DNA of 64,000 nt from Polynucleobacter sp. AM-7D1. Lineage in GTDB: Bacteria; Pseudomonadota; Gammaproteobacteria; Burkholderiales; Burkholderiaceae. Positions 7,593 to 16,634 of this stretch are shown here, in pieces. Position 1 is the stretch's first letter, and each line of letters starts with the position of its first letter. Below the pieces are notes generated by a model. It did not search any database. It was not told the origin of the DNA and worked only from the letters and a program-made list of their open reading frames with translations. Location of the stretch: the NCBI RefSeq assembly GCF_018688455.1, contig NZ_CP061319.1, forward strand, positions 372,001 to 436,000, in the 5' to 3' direction. Made by a program: the position numbers and the translations under genes.

Positions 7593-8984
7593 CTAAGCTT
7601 TGCGAAGGTGCACTGCCGGTATGCGAAGAGCTTCACGGTATTTCGCAACAGTTCTTCTGGCAATAACGTAGCCCTGATCACTCAGTAACTTGGCGATGTT
7701 GGTATCAGAGATCGGTTTAGTTGAGGGCTCATTTTCTACAATTTGCTTGATCAAAGCTTGAACTGCTGTTGAAGAAATTGCGCCACCTTTTTCTGAGCTG
7801 AGCTGACTGCTGAAAAAGTATTTGAATTCATAAATTCCGAGTGGACATGAAAGATACTTTTGAGTCGTCACGCGCGAGATGGTGGACTCATGCATATTGA
7901 GGCTTTCAGCAATTTCTCGCAGCACGAGTGGACGCATACCAACTGCACCCATGGAAAAGAATTTTTGCTGGCGCGCAACGATCTCTTGAGCAACCTTCAG
8001 AATTGTTTCCTCGCGCTGCGCAATGTTTTTTACCATCCAGCTAGCCTCGAGCATCTTTTGCTTTAAAGCACCGTCGGCTTTCTTCTGACCATTTTCTTTC
8101 AGGATTCTGGCGTATTCACTATTGAGTGAAATGCGAGGTTTCGCATTAGGATTCGATTCGACTACCCATTGACCATTCTTTGCTTTGACAGCGACATCAG
8201 GCAAAACCCATTGATCATGTTCACGCTCAAATTGGGCACCAGGATTATGTTGCAAGCTACGAATACACTCAACTGCTTTGAGGACTTCTGCTTGGGACTT
8301 GCCGCAAGCCTGTTTTATTTTGAGCCAGTCTTTAGACCCCACTTTATTTAAATGGGTGTTGACAATCAGTTTGGCAAGTTGCCAGTCATCCGCATTGCCC
8401 TGTTGCTCATCTAGAATGCGATCAATTTGTAAAGAAAGGCACTCTGCAAGATTGCGCGCACCAACTCCTGGGGGGTCAAGGAGCTTGAGTTGATTGAGTC
8501 CACGCTCCAAAAGTTCTGCAGAGTTCAGGTCTTGCTCTTGGAGTAGAGCTCCAATCTCTGCGTTGATGGTCTCTATATCGTCTATCAAATAACCCCTCTC
8601 ATCAAGACATCCGGCTAAGTACGTCAGAATCGACTGTTCTTGAGGGGGAATATGAAGTAAATGAATTTGCTCTTCTAAGTGTTCAAGAAGGGTTTGTTGA
8701 TGGGCAACTCTTTCATAGCGTTCCACCCAGTCTTCATCATCTTGGCTTGACTGGCTGGTATTGGACCAATTGTTCTGTGGAGCTTCGATTCGTTCGTTTG
8801 ATTGACTGAGATTGGACTCAATTTCAGGATTGGGCTCAAACTCCAAGAGGGGGTTGTCTTCTGCAGCCTTGGCTAATTCTTGCTCCAGCTCATTATTGGA
8901 AAGTTGGAGTAATTTGATGGCCTGCTGTAGTTGCGGGGTGAGGCTAACCTGAGTATTCAGGCGGTTATTCAGTGAAATGGCCAT
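7593..8984 (-). CDS. rpoN: RNA polymerase sigma-54 factor
   Basis: 463 residues, normal length. The Gln/Leu-rich region I (residues 1-50, QLQQAIKLLQLSNNELEQEL) contacts enhancer-binding proteins; an acidic region II follows; the core-binding region and HTH come next, and the C-terminus carries the RpoN box ARRTVAKYRE that reads the -24 element. Sigma-54 needs an AAA+ activator; FleR at 39158 is one, and flgB has a perfect sigma-54 promoter at 55855. An rpoN gene inside the flagellar locus, rather than with lptB/hpf, is unusual and may be a flagellar-dedicated copy. Confidence 0.96.
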   Translation of the reverse strand: MAISLNNRLNTQVSLTPQLQQAIKLLQLSNNELEQELAKAAEDNPLLEFEPNPEIESNLSQSNERIEAPQNNWSNTSQSSQDDEDWVERYERVAHQQTLLEHLEEQIHLLHIPPQEQSILTYLAGCLDERGYLIDDIETINAEIGALLQEQDLNSAELLERGLNQLKLLDPPGVGARNLAECLSLQIDRILDEQQGNADDWQLAKLIVNTHLNKVGSKDWLKIKQACGKSQAEVLKAVECIRSLQHNPGAQFEREHDQWVLPDVAVKAKNGQWVVESNPNAKPRISLNSEYARILKENGQKKADGALKQKMLEASWMVKNIAQREETILKVAQEIVARQQKFFSMGAVGMRPLVLREIAESLNMHESTISRVTTQKYLSCPLGIYEFKYFFSSQLSSEKGGAISSTAVQALIKQIVENEPSTKPISDTNIAKLLSDQGYVIARRTVAKYREALRIPAVHLRKA

Positions 8985-9247
8985 ATTGCTATCTACTGAA
9001 GTCCATTGGGTAAGGTAATGCGGACGCGCCCTTGGGATTGGGTAGTGCTAATCCTCAATTGCAGTGAATACAGTTCCGAGTACATAATGCCATTCTAACC
9101 ATAAATTTTGTATAAATATCTATATAAATTAAAGGCTTAAGCGTCATATATTGGCGCATTTCAAATGGTGGGATGAAAATTGTCTAATCGAAGCGGTCTA
9201 TTTAGCCGTATTAAAATCACCAGAGAATAAAAGAGACATTTCACATT

Positions 9248-9436
9248 ATGGAAAATCCAGTCATTACCGAGCATCGCATTCGTGGCGAGCGTTTCTATAC
9301 GATTGAAAAGAGTAGCAAAATTGCGTTTTATACGACCAATATTGCTGCTGCACGCTATTGGGTAAAGCATGTCATTGATGGAGAGTCTATCCCTTTGCCA
9401 GCTGAAGAGGGTGGTCTGGAGACTTCTCGATCCTAA
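9248..9436 (+). CDS. Small hypothetical protein (62 aa)
   Basis: A 62-residue open frame with an ATG start and a plausible single small domain: mixed charge, aromatic residues (FYTIEKSS, ARYWVKHVIDG) and an acidic tail. No signal peptide or membrane segment. The ribosome site is weak (AGAG about 14 bases upstream). Not recognised. The even hydrophobic pattern supports a real gene. Confidence 0.5.
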   Translation: MENPVITEHRIRGERFYTIEKSSKIAFYTTNIAAARYWVKHVIDGESIPLPAEEGGLETSRS

Positions 9437-9546
9437 TTAGGGTTTTAGTATTGACAGAGTTGGCCTTGCCCAATAACTGATCACTGCAACTTGTTCTAAG
9501 TTGGGGTGCTTTTACCCCTTAGATATCCGTATAATTGCCAATTTAG

Positions 9547-9975
9547 ATGGTTTTCACCATGGGCAAGCCTTTTTCGATCAATCTCGCCGTACTAGTTCTC
9601 TCCAGTTTTTTTGGGGTGAGCTTGGCGTACGCGCAGGCAAATGACGATTTGGTTACGGTGCTTGATGGTAAGCATTACACCATTGCTTACTACAAAAGTT
9701 CTATCAAGTTATTGCCGCCTGACTGGAAAAAAGTTTGGATCATTACAAATCGAAAATCGAGTGATGGACAGTCGCGAGTGGCGTCAGTTCGTCGCAACAT
9801 CCTTTTTAACTGCGTGCGCAATACCTACTCCACCCTGGCAACTGTCAATTACGCAGAGCCCATGGCAGGAGGCAAGCCAATGCTACAAACTGGTTCTGGT
9901 TTCGAGTTAAATGATGAGCCAGTTCCCGAGGAAAGTCCTTTAGCAATTGTGCAGAGTCAAGTTTGTGCGCCTTAA
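9547..9975 (+). CDS. Secreted surface-adhesin-E-like protein
   Basis: 142 residues. Signal peptide at the N-terminus ending AYAQA; ATG 9559 is an alternative start four codons in. The mature part is a ~110-residue beta-rich domain with a conserved-looking single cysteine in NILFNCVRN, a central aromatic TYST segment and a C-terminal VC. This pattern resembles the surface-adhesin protein E family found in Burkholderiales; assignment is by pattern only. It lies ten bases before the YcgR-like gene and may share its message. Confidence 0.6.
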   Translation: MVFTMGKPFSINLAVLVLSSFFGVSLAYAQANDDLVTVLDGKHYTIAYYKSSIKLLPPDWKKVWIITNRKSSDGQSRVASVRRNILFNCVRNTYSTLATVNYAEPMAGGKPMLQTGSGFELNDEPVPEESPLAIVQSQVCAP

Positions 9976-9984
9976 TTTAATCTC

Positions 9985-10743
9985 ATGAAATTTAATATAT
10001 TCCCTCCTGAAGCGCTGAAAAGCATTGAACCTAAGTTTCATGTTGAGCCACGTGCTATTGCTAAAACAATTGAGCGCGAGCTTCAAAAAAAGCCACTGGC
10101 TGGCTTATATACGCTTGATGGATCGGCAAGGGAGTTGCCTGTTTCATTGTTGGATATTGCGCAAGGCTTATTGGTGATGAAGCCTGAGATCAAGCCTGAA
10201 GGTGGTTTGACCAGTTTAGTTGGCGGTCAAAGGCTGGTTGTGCTGTGTGGTGACACAGGCAAGATGCAATTTTTAGCAAACAATCTCAAGCTAACTGAAG
10301 ACGGCAATCTCACATGCCCTTTGCCGACTGATTTAATTTTGATTCAGCGTAGAAAAGAATTCCGCACCTTAGGTCCCGGTGATGAAGACTTAAGCTTTGT
10401 TCTTTGCTTAGGTGCCGGTCAAGAATTACTAACGAAGGTAATTGATATTTCTGATCATGGAATATTGTTAGATATTCGTTTGGGCGCAACTGAAGTAGAG
10501 GTTGGCCGATATTGGCACTCTGGTTATTTTGAGCGCTTGAAATCACGCTCTACTACGATTGATCTTGTGATCAAGAATGTGCGTCCGGGAGCGGCAATGG
10601 ATCGTATTCGTGCGGGCTGCGAACTATATGAACCCAATAGGATGGTTCTGAAGGAGTTTGAAAGTACGCGCAGTGCTATCGAGAATGCTAGGGTCCAAGG
10701 CCGCCTCAATCGATGGTATCTAGGAGCATCCTGGCATGAATAA
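9985..10743 (+). CDS. YcgR-like flagellar brake protein with PilZ domain (copy 1)
   Basis: 252 residues: an N-terminal YcgR-like domain (about 30-115) and a C-terminal PilZ domain (about 115-240). The two cyclic di-GMP binding elements of PilZ are intact: RxxxR within IQRRKEFR and DxSxxG as DISDHG. In enterobacteria YcgR with bound c-di-GMP slows the motor by contacting FliG, FliM or MotA. The N-terminal 30 residues are family-specific and shared with the second copy at 18369. It heads the run of membrane genes that follows. Confidence 0.85.
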   Translation: MKFNIFPPEALKSIEPKFHVEPRAIAKTIERELQKKPLAGLYTLDGSARELPVSLLDIAQGLLVMKPEIKPEGGLTSLVGGQRLVVLCGDTGKMQFLANNLKLTEDGNLTCPLPTDLILIQRRKEFRTLGPGDEDLSFVLCLGAGQELLTKVIDISDHGILLDIRLGATEVEVGRYWHSGYFERLKSRSTTIDLVIKNVRPGAAMDRIRAGCELYEPNRMVLKEFESTRSAIENARVQGRLNRWYLGASWHE

Positions 10744-10784
10744 TTTCGCTCTATGTGATCACCTAATATCCGAATGAATTGACT

Positions 10785-11600
10785 ATGAGCCTATTTGCCA
10801 ACTTCACTACCGGAAAACTCATCATGATCATCAGTGCGCTGATGTTCATTGTGTTGCTGTATTTCTTTATTAGAGATTTTTATGGCAAGGTTGTTGAGGA
10901 TGTAAAGACCAATGGAATTGGTCCTGAGCCAATTGAGCCAGTCATGGTCGCAAGCCTTCAAAAAACGCATCAGCTTGAAGAGGTCATTAATCAAAAAATT
11001 GCCAATATGAAGCTGGACCTCATGGCAGAACGTTTGCGTATTACTTCAACCGCTGAAGTCTTAAAAAACCTGGCTGTTGAGCGACACCTTCCAGAGACCT
11101 TGTATCAGATTTATTTTGAGACTCGTGCGTTTCCTAAAAAGAGTCTTGAGGCCCAACAAACAGATCTAGAGTGGCATGCACAGGCTGGCATTACCGATCT
11201 CAAAGTGGATCCTTTGCCTTTAGATGATGGCACTGTCATTCATTTCACCTTACATAACTACCCTTATACGCTGACCGCGATTAATCATCGGTTTGCCAGA
11301 ACTTACTACGTGGAGTTGACACTGCGTGATGTAGATGATGTCAGATTGTTTGTAGTGCGCGTGAAGGCAAATGAAACAACAGGGCGCGATATTTTGGAGA
11401 CTGCCATCATTGAGATGAAGTCAGGTGATTGGATTGATGATATTGCTAGTTGCCGCCTGTTGATGGATAAGCGTAAGACTGAGGTTCAGTTAATGGCTGA
11501 GCATCGCGAAGTGGAGATGCTAAAACAACGTTTTGTTTTAAATCATTCGGGTAATAAATTCAGCGCAAGCAAAACTGACTCTGGTCGTAAGAAAGGCTAG
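10785..11600 (+). CDS. Bitopic membrane protein of the chemosensory-like cluster (271 aa)
   Basis: One N-terminal transmembrane helix (about residues 12-32) followed by a helical stretch (50-105) and a mixed alpha/beta domain (110-235), with a basic C-terminal tail. ATG 10785 is preferred over TTG 10779. I do not recognise the family. It lies 41 bases after the YcgR-like gene and eight before the PDZ gene, so it is in the same operon as the CheW-, MCP- and CheA-like genes. Its membrane topology would suit a partner of the MCP-like protein (inference). Confidence 0.65.
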   Translation: MSLFANFTTGKLIMIISALMFIVLLYFFIRDFYGKVVEDVKTNGIGPEPIEPVMVASLQKTHQLEEVINQKIANMKLDLMAERLRITSTAEVLKNLAVERHLPETLYQIYFETRAFPKKSLEAQQTDLEWHAQAGITDLKVDPLPLDDGTVIHFTLHNYPYTLTAINHRFARTYYVELTLRDVDDVRLFVVRVKANETTGRDILETAIIEMKSGDWIDDIASCRLLMDKRKTEVQLMAEHREVEMLKQRFVLNHSGNKFSASKTDSGRKKG

Positions 11601-11608
11601 AGATCATC

Positions 11609-12634
11609 TTGTTTTCACTCCGACTCCCTCGCTCGCAGCGCAATATTTATTTTTGGTTCTTAGCTTTCTCAGGCTTTTTAGTTGCCGTCTCTTTAATGAC
11701 GCTATTAGGTGCTGCCAGTGAATTATCAAGTGCTTCGATTGAGCTAAAAAACCTGAAGGTAGCGGGTCCAAATCTTGAGGATTTTGTTAATACGCAAAAT
11801 ATTGACTTTAGATTAAATGCCAAAAATACCCAACGTAGATTGAAGCCTACTGATATCCCAAAGCTCGTAGATGATGCGATCATACCCGTGGGCTTGGATG
11901 AGGCCGTTACAAGGGCCTTCCAATTCTTTGCTGAGTTTGAAAATAAGCGTTTCCAACCGATTTTGACAGTCACCCTGCCAGTGATTGAATCAGTTGAACC
12001 TGGCTCGCCCGCTGATTTGGCTGGAATTAAAGCTGGGGACCTTGTATTGAATGTGAACTCAGTCAAAGTGGAATCGGTCATGGGTTTTTATCTGGCCTTA
12101 AATGAGAAGCCATCCACGGAGATGGCACTCAAGCTGTTAAGGCACAAAAAAGACAATGTATCGGTGGTTTTACGTCTGATTGGTAAAGGTCCAATTAATG
12201 ATAGTAATTGTGGACTCAAATTTTCAACACCACCTGATGCTGTGTATATAACTGAGCAAGAAACCAAGCGTCAAGCTGAGCAATATCGTCGCGATATGCT
12301 TCCTAGCATTCCGGTAGATTGGCGTCCTGAAGCTGCAAATAATCTCATGCAAACGGCTAAGCGCCTCAATCTCATTGCTAAAAGCGTGATTGACCCCTCT
12401 GGCGCTAATCCTGCAAAAATTCAGTCTAAGGATGTACTGGTTTGGCAGCACAAAAAGTTCCTAGAAAATGTGGATACGTATTTTTCTCTCAGAAGAAAAA
12501 TTGAGAGCAGAAGTAGCTCCCATTTAATGGGTATGGGCGATGCAGTCGTTGGCTTTGTATCTAGCTTGTTTATTTTTGCGATCGCATTAGGATTATTCTG
12601 GTATCAGCGTCGAGTAACTGGTAAAAAATCATGA
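11609..12634 (+). CDS. PDZ-domain protein with two membrane helices (341 aa)
   Basis: Transmembrane helices near both ends (about 12-32 and 307-331) enclose a periplasmic region containing a PDZ domain (about 112-195); the peptide-binding strand and the motif GSPADLAGIKAGDLVLNVN are clear. There is no protease domain, so the PDZ would bind, not cut, protein C-termini. TTG 11609 is the only start that keeps the first membrane helix. The stop overlaps the start of the CheW-like gene (ATGA). Its pairing with a chemosensory-like set is unusual; I infer a periplasmic sensing or assembly role. Confidence 0.7.
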   Translation: MFSLRLPRSQRNIYFWFLAFSGFLVAVSLMTLLGAASELSSASIELKNLKVAGPNLEDFVNTQNIDFRLNAKNTQRRLKPTDIPKLVDDAIIPVGLDEAVTRAFQFFAEFENKRFQPILTVTLPVIESVEPGSPADLAGIKAGDLVLNVNSVKVESVMGFYLALNEKPSTEMALKLLRHKKDNVSVVLRLIGKGPINDSNCGLKFSTPPDAVYITEQETKRQAEQYRRDMLPSIPVDWRPEAANNLMQTAKRLNLIAKSVIDPSGANPAKIQSKDVLVWQHKKFLENVDTYFSLRRKIESRSSSHLMGMGDAVVGFVSSLFIFAIALGLFWYQRRVTGKKS

Positions 12635-13038
12635 CCAATCTTGAAAATCCAGAATATTGGCTTGGAATGCGCATCAATGGCGAACGATATGTGTTGCCAG
12701 CAAGCTCAGTACTGTCAGTTTTTTTACACCCCGAGGCCGAGCAATCCTTAAAGGATTTAAGAATCAGTGGCGTAGTGGTTCATGAGGGTGCGCCAGTTTA
12801 TTTGCGCAATCATTTTCAGGTGCTACGGTTTAATCGTCGATCAGAAAATATTGCCGATTGGCAGCAGGTGCTCAAGCCGGGATCTGCACCTTGGATCGTT
12901 GTATTAAAGGATGGTCTTAATAAGGGTCTTGGCTTTAGGGTGAATAATATTTCCGGACCTTTTCATGCATCAGTTTTAAGTGATTCATTATTTGTGCATC
13001 ACAATGGGATCGATCACCTTTTGGTGGAGGCTTCCTAG
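12631..13038 (+). CDS. CheW/PilI-like adaptor protein
   Basis: 135 residues with the CheW fold order: first barrel strand pair (WLGMRINGERYVLPASSV), then the ISGVVVHEGAPVYLRNHFQVL segment matching the V-x-N-L-R-G-x-V-x-P-V-x-D-L region of CheW, then VVLKDGLNKGLGFRVNNISG matching the second barrel. The conserved NLRG and D-L residues are mostly replaced, so it is a divergent CheW. CheW couples receptors to CheA in arrays; the genes for an MCP-like and a CheA-like protein follow at once. Confidence 0.7.
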   Translation: MTNLENPEYWLGMRINGERYVLPASSVLSVFLHPEAEQSLKDLRISGVVVHEGAPVYLRNHFQVLRFNRRSENIADWQQVLKPGSAPWIVVLKDGLNKGLGFRVNNISGPFHASVLSDSLFVHHNGIDHLLVEAS

Positions 13039-13078
13039 AGCCGGGTGACTGGTCTCATTCATTAGCTAGAAAAAATAT

Positions 13079-15025
13079 ATGAGCAAAAAATATAAAAACC
13101 ATATCTTTCAGCGAGCGACGATGCCTTGGCGTTGGTTAGCAATTGTCTCGTTTGTGATTGCGCTAGTCACTAGCGTTAGTGCATTTATTACGGCGCGTGA
13201 TTGGGTTTCTGATGGGAAGTATTTGCAGTCAATTGATATTGAGCAGATTGAGGTTCTCCGTCTTATCCCGGCATTAAAAGTGCTGCAATCTCAGATGAGC
13301 AGTGCTGTTGGTCTAGAGCCCAGCTTTTTTAATAATCTTAAAAAATCAGATGGCCTCTTTAAATCCATTACAGACGATGTCAAGCTGCCTGTAGATGCTC
13401 CAGCAACTGATTCTGGATCGGCCAAAAGTTCTGCTATGAATTCGGCAAGTCCAGCGCAGAGTGCGGACACTTCTAAGTTGGCTACCCTCTCTGATAATCC
13501 TGCACTGGCCTTTTTCCAAAAGTTAGATGCCAAAATTATGAAGGTGATCTTCGGTAAGCCTGATAAATACGCTCATCTTGCTGAAGAAAAGCTTGATACA
13601 TCCGAAGCTCAAGCAGCTGATGCAAAGTCATCTAAAGTTGCCAGCGTGCAAGACGTGCTACTGGGGGCAAAAAAGACTGAGCAAGCAATTGGCGCGGTTT
13701 TAGCGCAAGAAAAAAGTCTGGCTGGATTGGGGATTCTTGCAAAATCAGCAGAAGCCTTGTTGTCGCCAAAAGGCGTTTTAGACCTGGATAAGATCTCTAG
13801 CGATTCTCCAGCAAAAAAATATGCAGAAAGTCTGAATGCCTTCCTTAAGGCGAATGATGCTTGGCAGAAAAATATCACTGATGCGGCTAGTACCTCCGAG
13901 CTTCAAAAAGCTTTAGGCACGGTAATCGATCAAAAAGTATTACTTGAAATTGAGTTGGGTAAAAAAGTCTCTGGAAAATCACCTCCTAAGTTGAGTGAGG
14001 TGATGACCAAGGTTCATCAAACTCCTTGGCACACAAAGTTGCCTCAAGAAAGTGCTTTAGCGATCAAGCTTTATGCAACGGGCATGACAACGATTCGTGA
14101 TTTTGCTTCGAGTCATGAAGCATTGAGAGTGGTAGCTCAGCAAAATTCTCATGATTTAGGATTCTTCGACTTTAAAACTGCCGGCGGATTTTTGGGGCTG
14201 ACTATTGTGTCCGTTGCTGGCATATTGGGTTTTGCTATTGGTGGCTTCATGTTCTTCCGAAATACCAACTTAAATGCCCTTGATTTACAGCGCACTTCAA
14301 AAGTGGCTTCTGCCGCCGATCAGCTCTTAAGTTCAATCGACTTGGGCTTTGCTAATGCTCCAAGTATGAAGGCGATGGACCCTCCTAAGAATGAGCCGCA
14401 GCCCGTTGCTCCTCAGCGCACACCACAGCCAGCTGCAGACGCGACCTCACCTGAATTGAAAACAGTGGTGAATGTCATTTCTGAACTGAGTGGGGATTTG
14501 AAGCAGAAGATTAGTGATATTGAGCGTCGCTTCAAGTTACTCACTCAATTAAGCAATAAGCTACGACATTCCGTGAACACCTTGCAAGACAAGGCTGCGC
14601 AAATACGTCCTGCCGCCTCTGGTGAGGATGAGCAAGCCTATTCAGGCTCTACTGAGAGAGCAAGCAGAGTTGGGCCTCTAGATCAGTTACAAGATGCATT
14701 CTTTGCCTTGAAACAGCAGGGCGTCCGATTGTATTTGGCCATCTTAGATAACCACTCCAGTAAACAACTGGCTGTAGAGACTGAGCAACTCAATTTATTG
14801 GTTGATCGTGTTGAGGCAACTGTTTCAAAAATGAGAGGTTCTCTTGCTATAGCTTTAGAACAGGCGGCTGCTACTGAGCAATTCGCACCAGAAATTTCTC
14901 TAGAGGCAATTGAGCTTTTGGGCATGGACGCCAAACAAGTGATACGTGATCTCGATAGTTGGGAAGAAGAGTTTGATGGCTTAGGTCAAGAGTTCTCAGA
15001 TTTGAAGCGTCAAGCGAAAACTTAA
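13079..15025 (+). CDS. MCP/PilJ-shaped membrane protein with degenerate signalling domain
   Basis: 648 residues. Two transmembrane helices (about 17-37 and 369-393) flank a ~330-residue largely helical periplasmic region. The cytoplasmic part (395-648) is a long coiled coil with a Pro/Gln-rich linker. This is the shape of an MCP or PilJ, but no HAMP is evident and the tip sequence normally nearly invariant in receptors is replaced; the segment GVRLYLAILDNHSSKQ plus LAVETEQLNLLVDRV can be lined up with the receptor hairpin only loosely. No methylation motifs are visible. It probably acts as a structural receptor-like partner of the CheW-like and CheA-like proteins on either side. Confidence 0.6.
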   Translation: MSKKYKNHIFQRATMPWRWLAIVSFVIALVTSVSAFITARDWVSDGKYLQSIDIEQIEVLRLIPALKVLQSQMSSAVGLEPSFFNNLKKSDGLFKSITDDVKLPVDAPATDSGSAKSSAMNSASPAQSADTSKLATLSDNPALAFFQKLDAKIMKVIFGKPDKYAHLAEEKLDTSEAQAADAKSSKVASVQDVLLGAKKTEQAIGAVLAQEKSLAGLGILAKSAEALLSPKGVLDLDKISSDSPAKKYAESLNAFLKANDAWQKNITDAASTSELQKALGTVIDQKVLLEIELGKKVSGKSPPKLSEVMTKVHQTPWHTKLPQESALAIKLYATGMTTIRDFASSHEALRVVAQQNSHDLGFFDFKTAGGFLGLTIVSVAGILGFAIGGFMFFRNTNLNALDLQRTSKVASAADQLLSSIDLGFANAPSMKAMDPPKNEPQPVAPQRTPQPAADATSPELKTVVNVISELSGDLKQKISDIERRFKLLTQLSNKLRHSVNTLQDKAAQIRPAASGEDEQAYSGSTERASRVGPLDQLQDAFFALKQQGVRLYLAILDNHSSKQLAVETEQLNLLVDRVEATVSKMRGSLAIALEQAAATEQFAPEISLEAIELLGMDAKQVIRDLDSWEEEFDGLGQEFSDLKRQAKT

Positions 15026-15056
15026 TACGGTTAACTAGAGATAAAGCACACATCCC

Positions 15057-16634
15057 ATGTCTGAAGAAAAACCGCTATTTTTAATTGACGTTGATCGGGC
15101 AATTGAGGGCTTAGTATCCTCGGTGCCTGCCAATGGCGGTGCTGGTTCAGCTAGGCTTGAGTCTTCTGTAATGTATTGCGTTGATTTGGCCAATGCCCTT
15201 GATGGCGCTGGTCTAGATGCATTAAGTGCATTTGCAAGTGAGTTATCTGAGAGTTTTACAGCCAATAGCTCCCAAGCATTTTTATTGATCCCAGATTTAG
15301 TTGCGCTGGTCAACGCAGAAGCCTCGCATATTCACAGTTCTAGTGAGTCTGGCGCCTTGGTGAGCGTTGAGCAACTAAACCAGGCTAAGACTGTATTCGA
15401 GCAGAAGTTGGCTCAACTAAAAGCGGGCACTCCAGTCTCTAAAGAACCTATCTCGCTACTAGTGTCTGTCGCCGAAACTATTGAACCAGTGATTGAGTTG
15501 GAAGCTCAGCCGATAGCTCAGCCAATGGCACCCATTCTCGAAGATGAGTATGTGGATGAATTTCCAAATCAAGAGTTTGCTTCCGATCTTAAAGAGGGTT
15601 TGCGCGCTCCTGAAAAAAGTCCTGAGCCTCAAGTTCAAACTCATAGCCCGCAAGCTCGAGTTGAGTCTGATGCACCTAGTGATCGAGAGATTGAATTAAA
15701 TCGTACGCTTGATCGCACGATTAGTGAATTGAAGAATCTTTTTGCACCTCGGCAAGAGTCCCCGCCAGTGCTGATACCAGAGCCAAAGCCCAAAGCGTTT
15801 TCGATCCCTGAAGGCTTATCTCAGCCAATCGATCGTGCAAGTGCTTTTGAGTATTCCAGTAATTCACGTTCTTTGGATAAGCACTATGTTTTGGATCGAT
15901 CAACGAATTTAAATCGATTACAAAAAGCCCGCAGCTTAGCTGGTAAAGGGAATGGTTGGAGTGGAGTCGAGCTCGACTTTGTATTAAGCAAAGAGCAGGA
16001 TGAATTGATTCGTGTAGGACAACAATCTTTGCGACATATTTTTGACAACTTAACTGATGAGTTGTTGATTGATGAAGTCTATGCAGACGCAGATGTTGCG
16101 CAGCAGTTATTAACTATCCTGAGTATTTTGCCGCCATGCCCAAGCATTTTTGCTGTTCAGCAAGAGCTCATGATTTTTATCGATTTAGACCACATTTCTT
16201 TATCTCAAGAGCATTTGTTGGCGGTTGGCAGCATGATGGCTGAAATCGGCGGCTCTTTGGAGGTTCATCACGAGGGTGTTCGTCTCTCCTGCCCATCCAG
16301 TCTATTAAGAATGCCGATGGCCTATTTTTCACGTCATGGAGAGTATTTTGCGGTATCCGCGATCCAGTATTTGGGCGAAGAGCAGTTAGATAAGCTTGCT
16401 AGTTCAAAAGTAGACTCTTTGGGCGAAATCATTCATCCTGCTAGGAAGATTGCCGTACGGGCAGGTTTGGAAACGTATTGGATCTATGTTCACGAGTTTA
16501 TGGGTGTTGAGAATATGAATATCCACCAAAACATTCCTGCGGCATTAGAGCGGCCTCATTGGTTGGCTGGTGTAGCTTTGGACGGTGCAAATACTGTCTA
16601 TTCTTGGGTTGCCTTGGATCGGTACGTCAGATAA
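15057..16634 (+). CDS. CheA-like protein without kinase motifs, keeping a P5/CheW-like domain
   Basis: 525 residues. Residues 1-125 are helical; 130-300 form a low-complexity linker; 305-410 look like a worn ATPase domain (the AEIGGSLEVHHEGVRLSCP part fits the end of a GHKL fold), but the N-box Asn and the G1/G2 glycine motifs are absent. Residues 411-525 match the CheA P5 domain: a first barrel around LLRMPMAYFSRHGEYFAVSA and a second with VHEFMGVENMNIHQNIPA followed by GVALDGANTVYSWVALD. No phosphorylatable His motif is evident at the N-terminus. It should bind the CheW-like protein but not phosphorylate a response regulator. FimL of Pseudomonas, a ChpA remnant, is the nearest idea I know. 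Confidence 0.6.
   Translation: MSEEKPLFLIDVDRAIEGLVSSVPANGGAGSARLESSVMYCVDLANALDGAGLDALSAFASELSESFTANSSQAFLLIPDLVALVNAEASHIHSSSESGALVSVEQLNQAKTVFEQKLAQLKAGTPVSKEPISLLVSVAETIEPVIELEAQPIAQPMAPILEDEYVDEFPNQEFASDLKEGLRAPEKSPEPQVQTHSPQARVESDAPSDREIELNRTLDRTISELKNLFAPRQESPPVLIPEPKPKAFSIPEGLSQPIDRASAFEYSSNSRSLDKHYVLDRSTNLNRLQKARSLAGKGNGWSGVELDFVLSKEQDELIRVGQQSLRHIFDNLTDELLIDEVYADADVAQQLLTILSILPPCPSIFAVQQELMIFIDLDHISLSQEHLLAVGSMMAEIGGSLEVHHEGVRLSCPSSLLRMPMAYFSRHGEYFAVSAIQYLGEEQLDKLASSKVDSLGEIIHPARKIAVRAGLETYWIYVHEFMGVENMNIHQNIPAALERPHWLAGVALDGANTVYSWVALDRYVR

Noticed and set aside
14027..14043. Sigma-54-like TGGCAC...TTGC within the MCP-like gene
   Set aside because: The distance between GG and GC is 11 bases, not 10, and it lies inside a coding region.
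13079..15025. Classical methyl-accepting chemotaxis receptor
   Set aside because: The highly conserved receptor tip and methylation sites are missing; only the overall shape fits.
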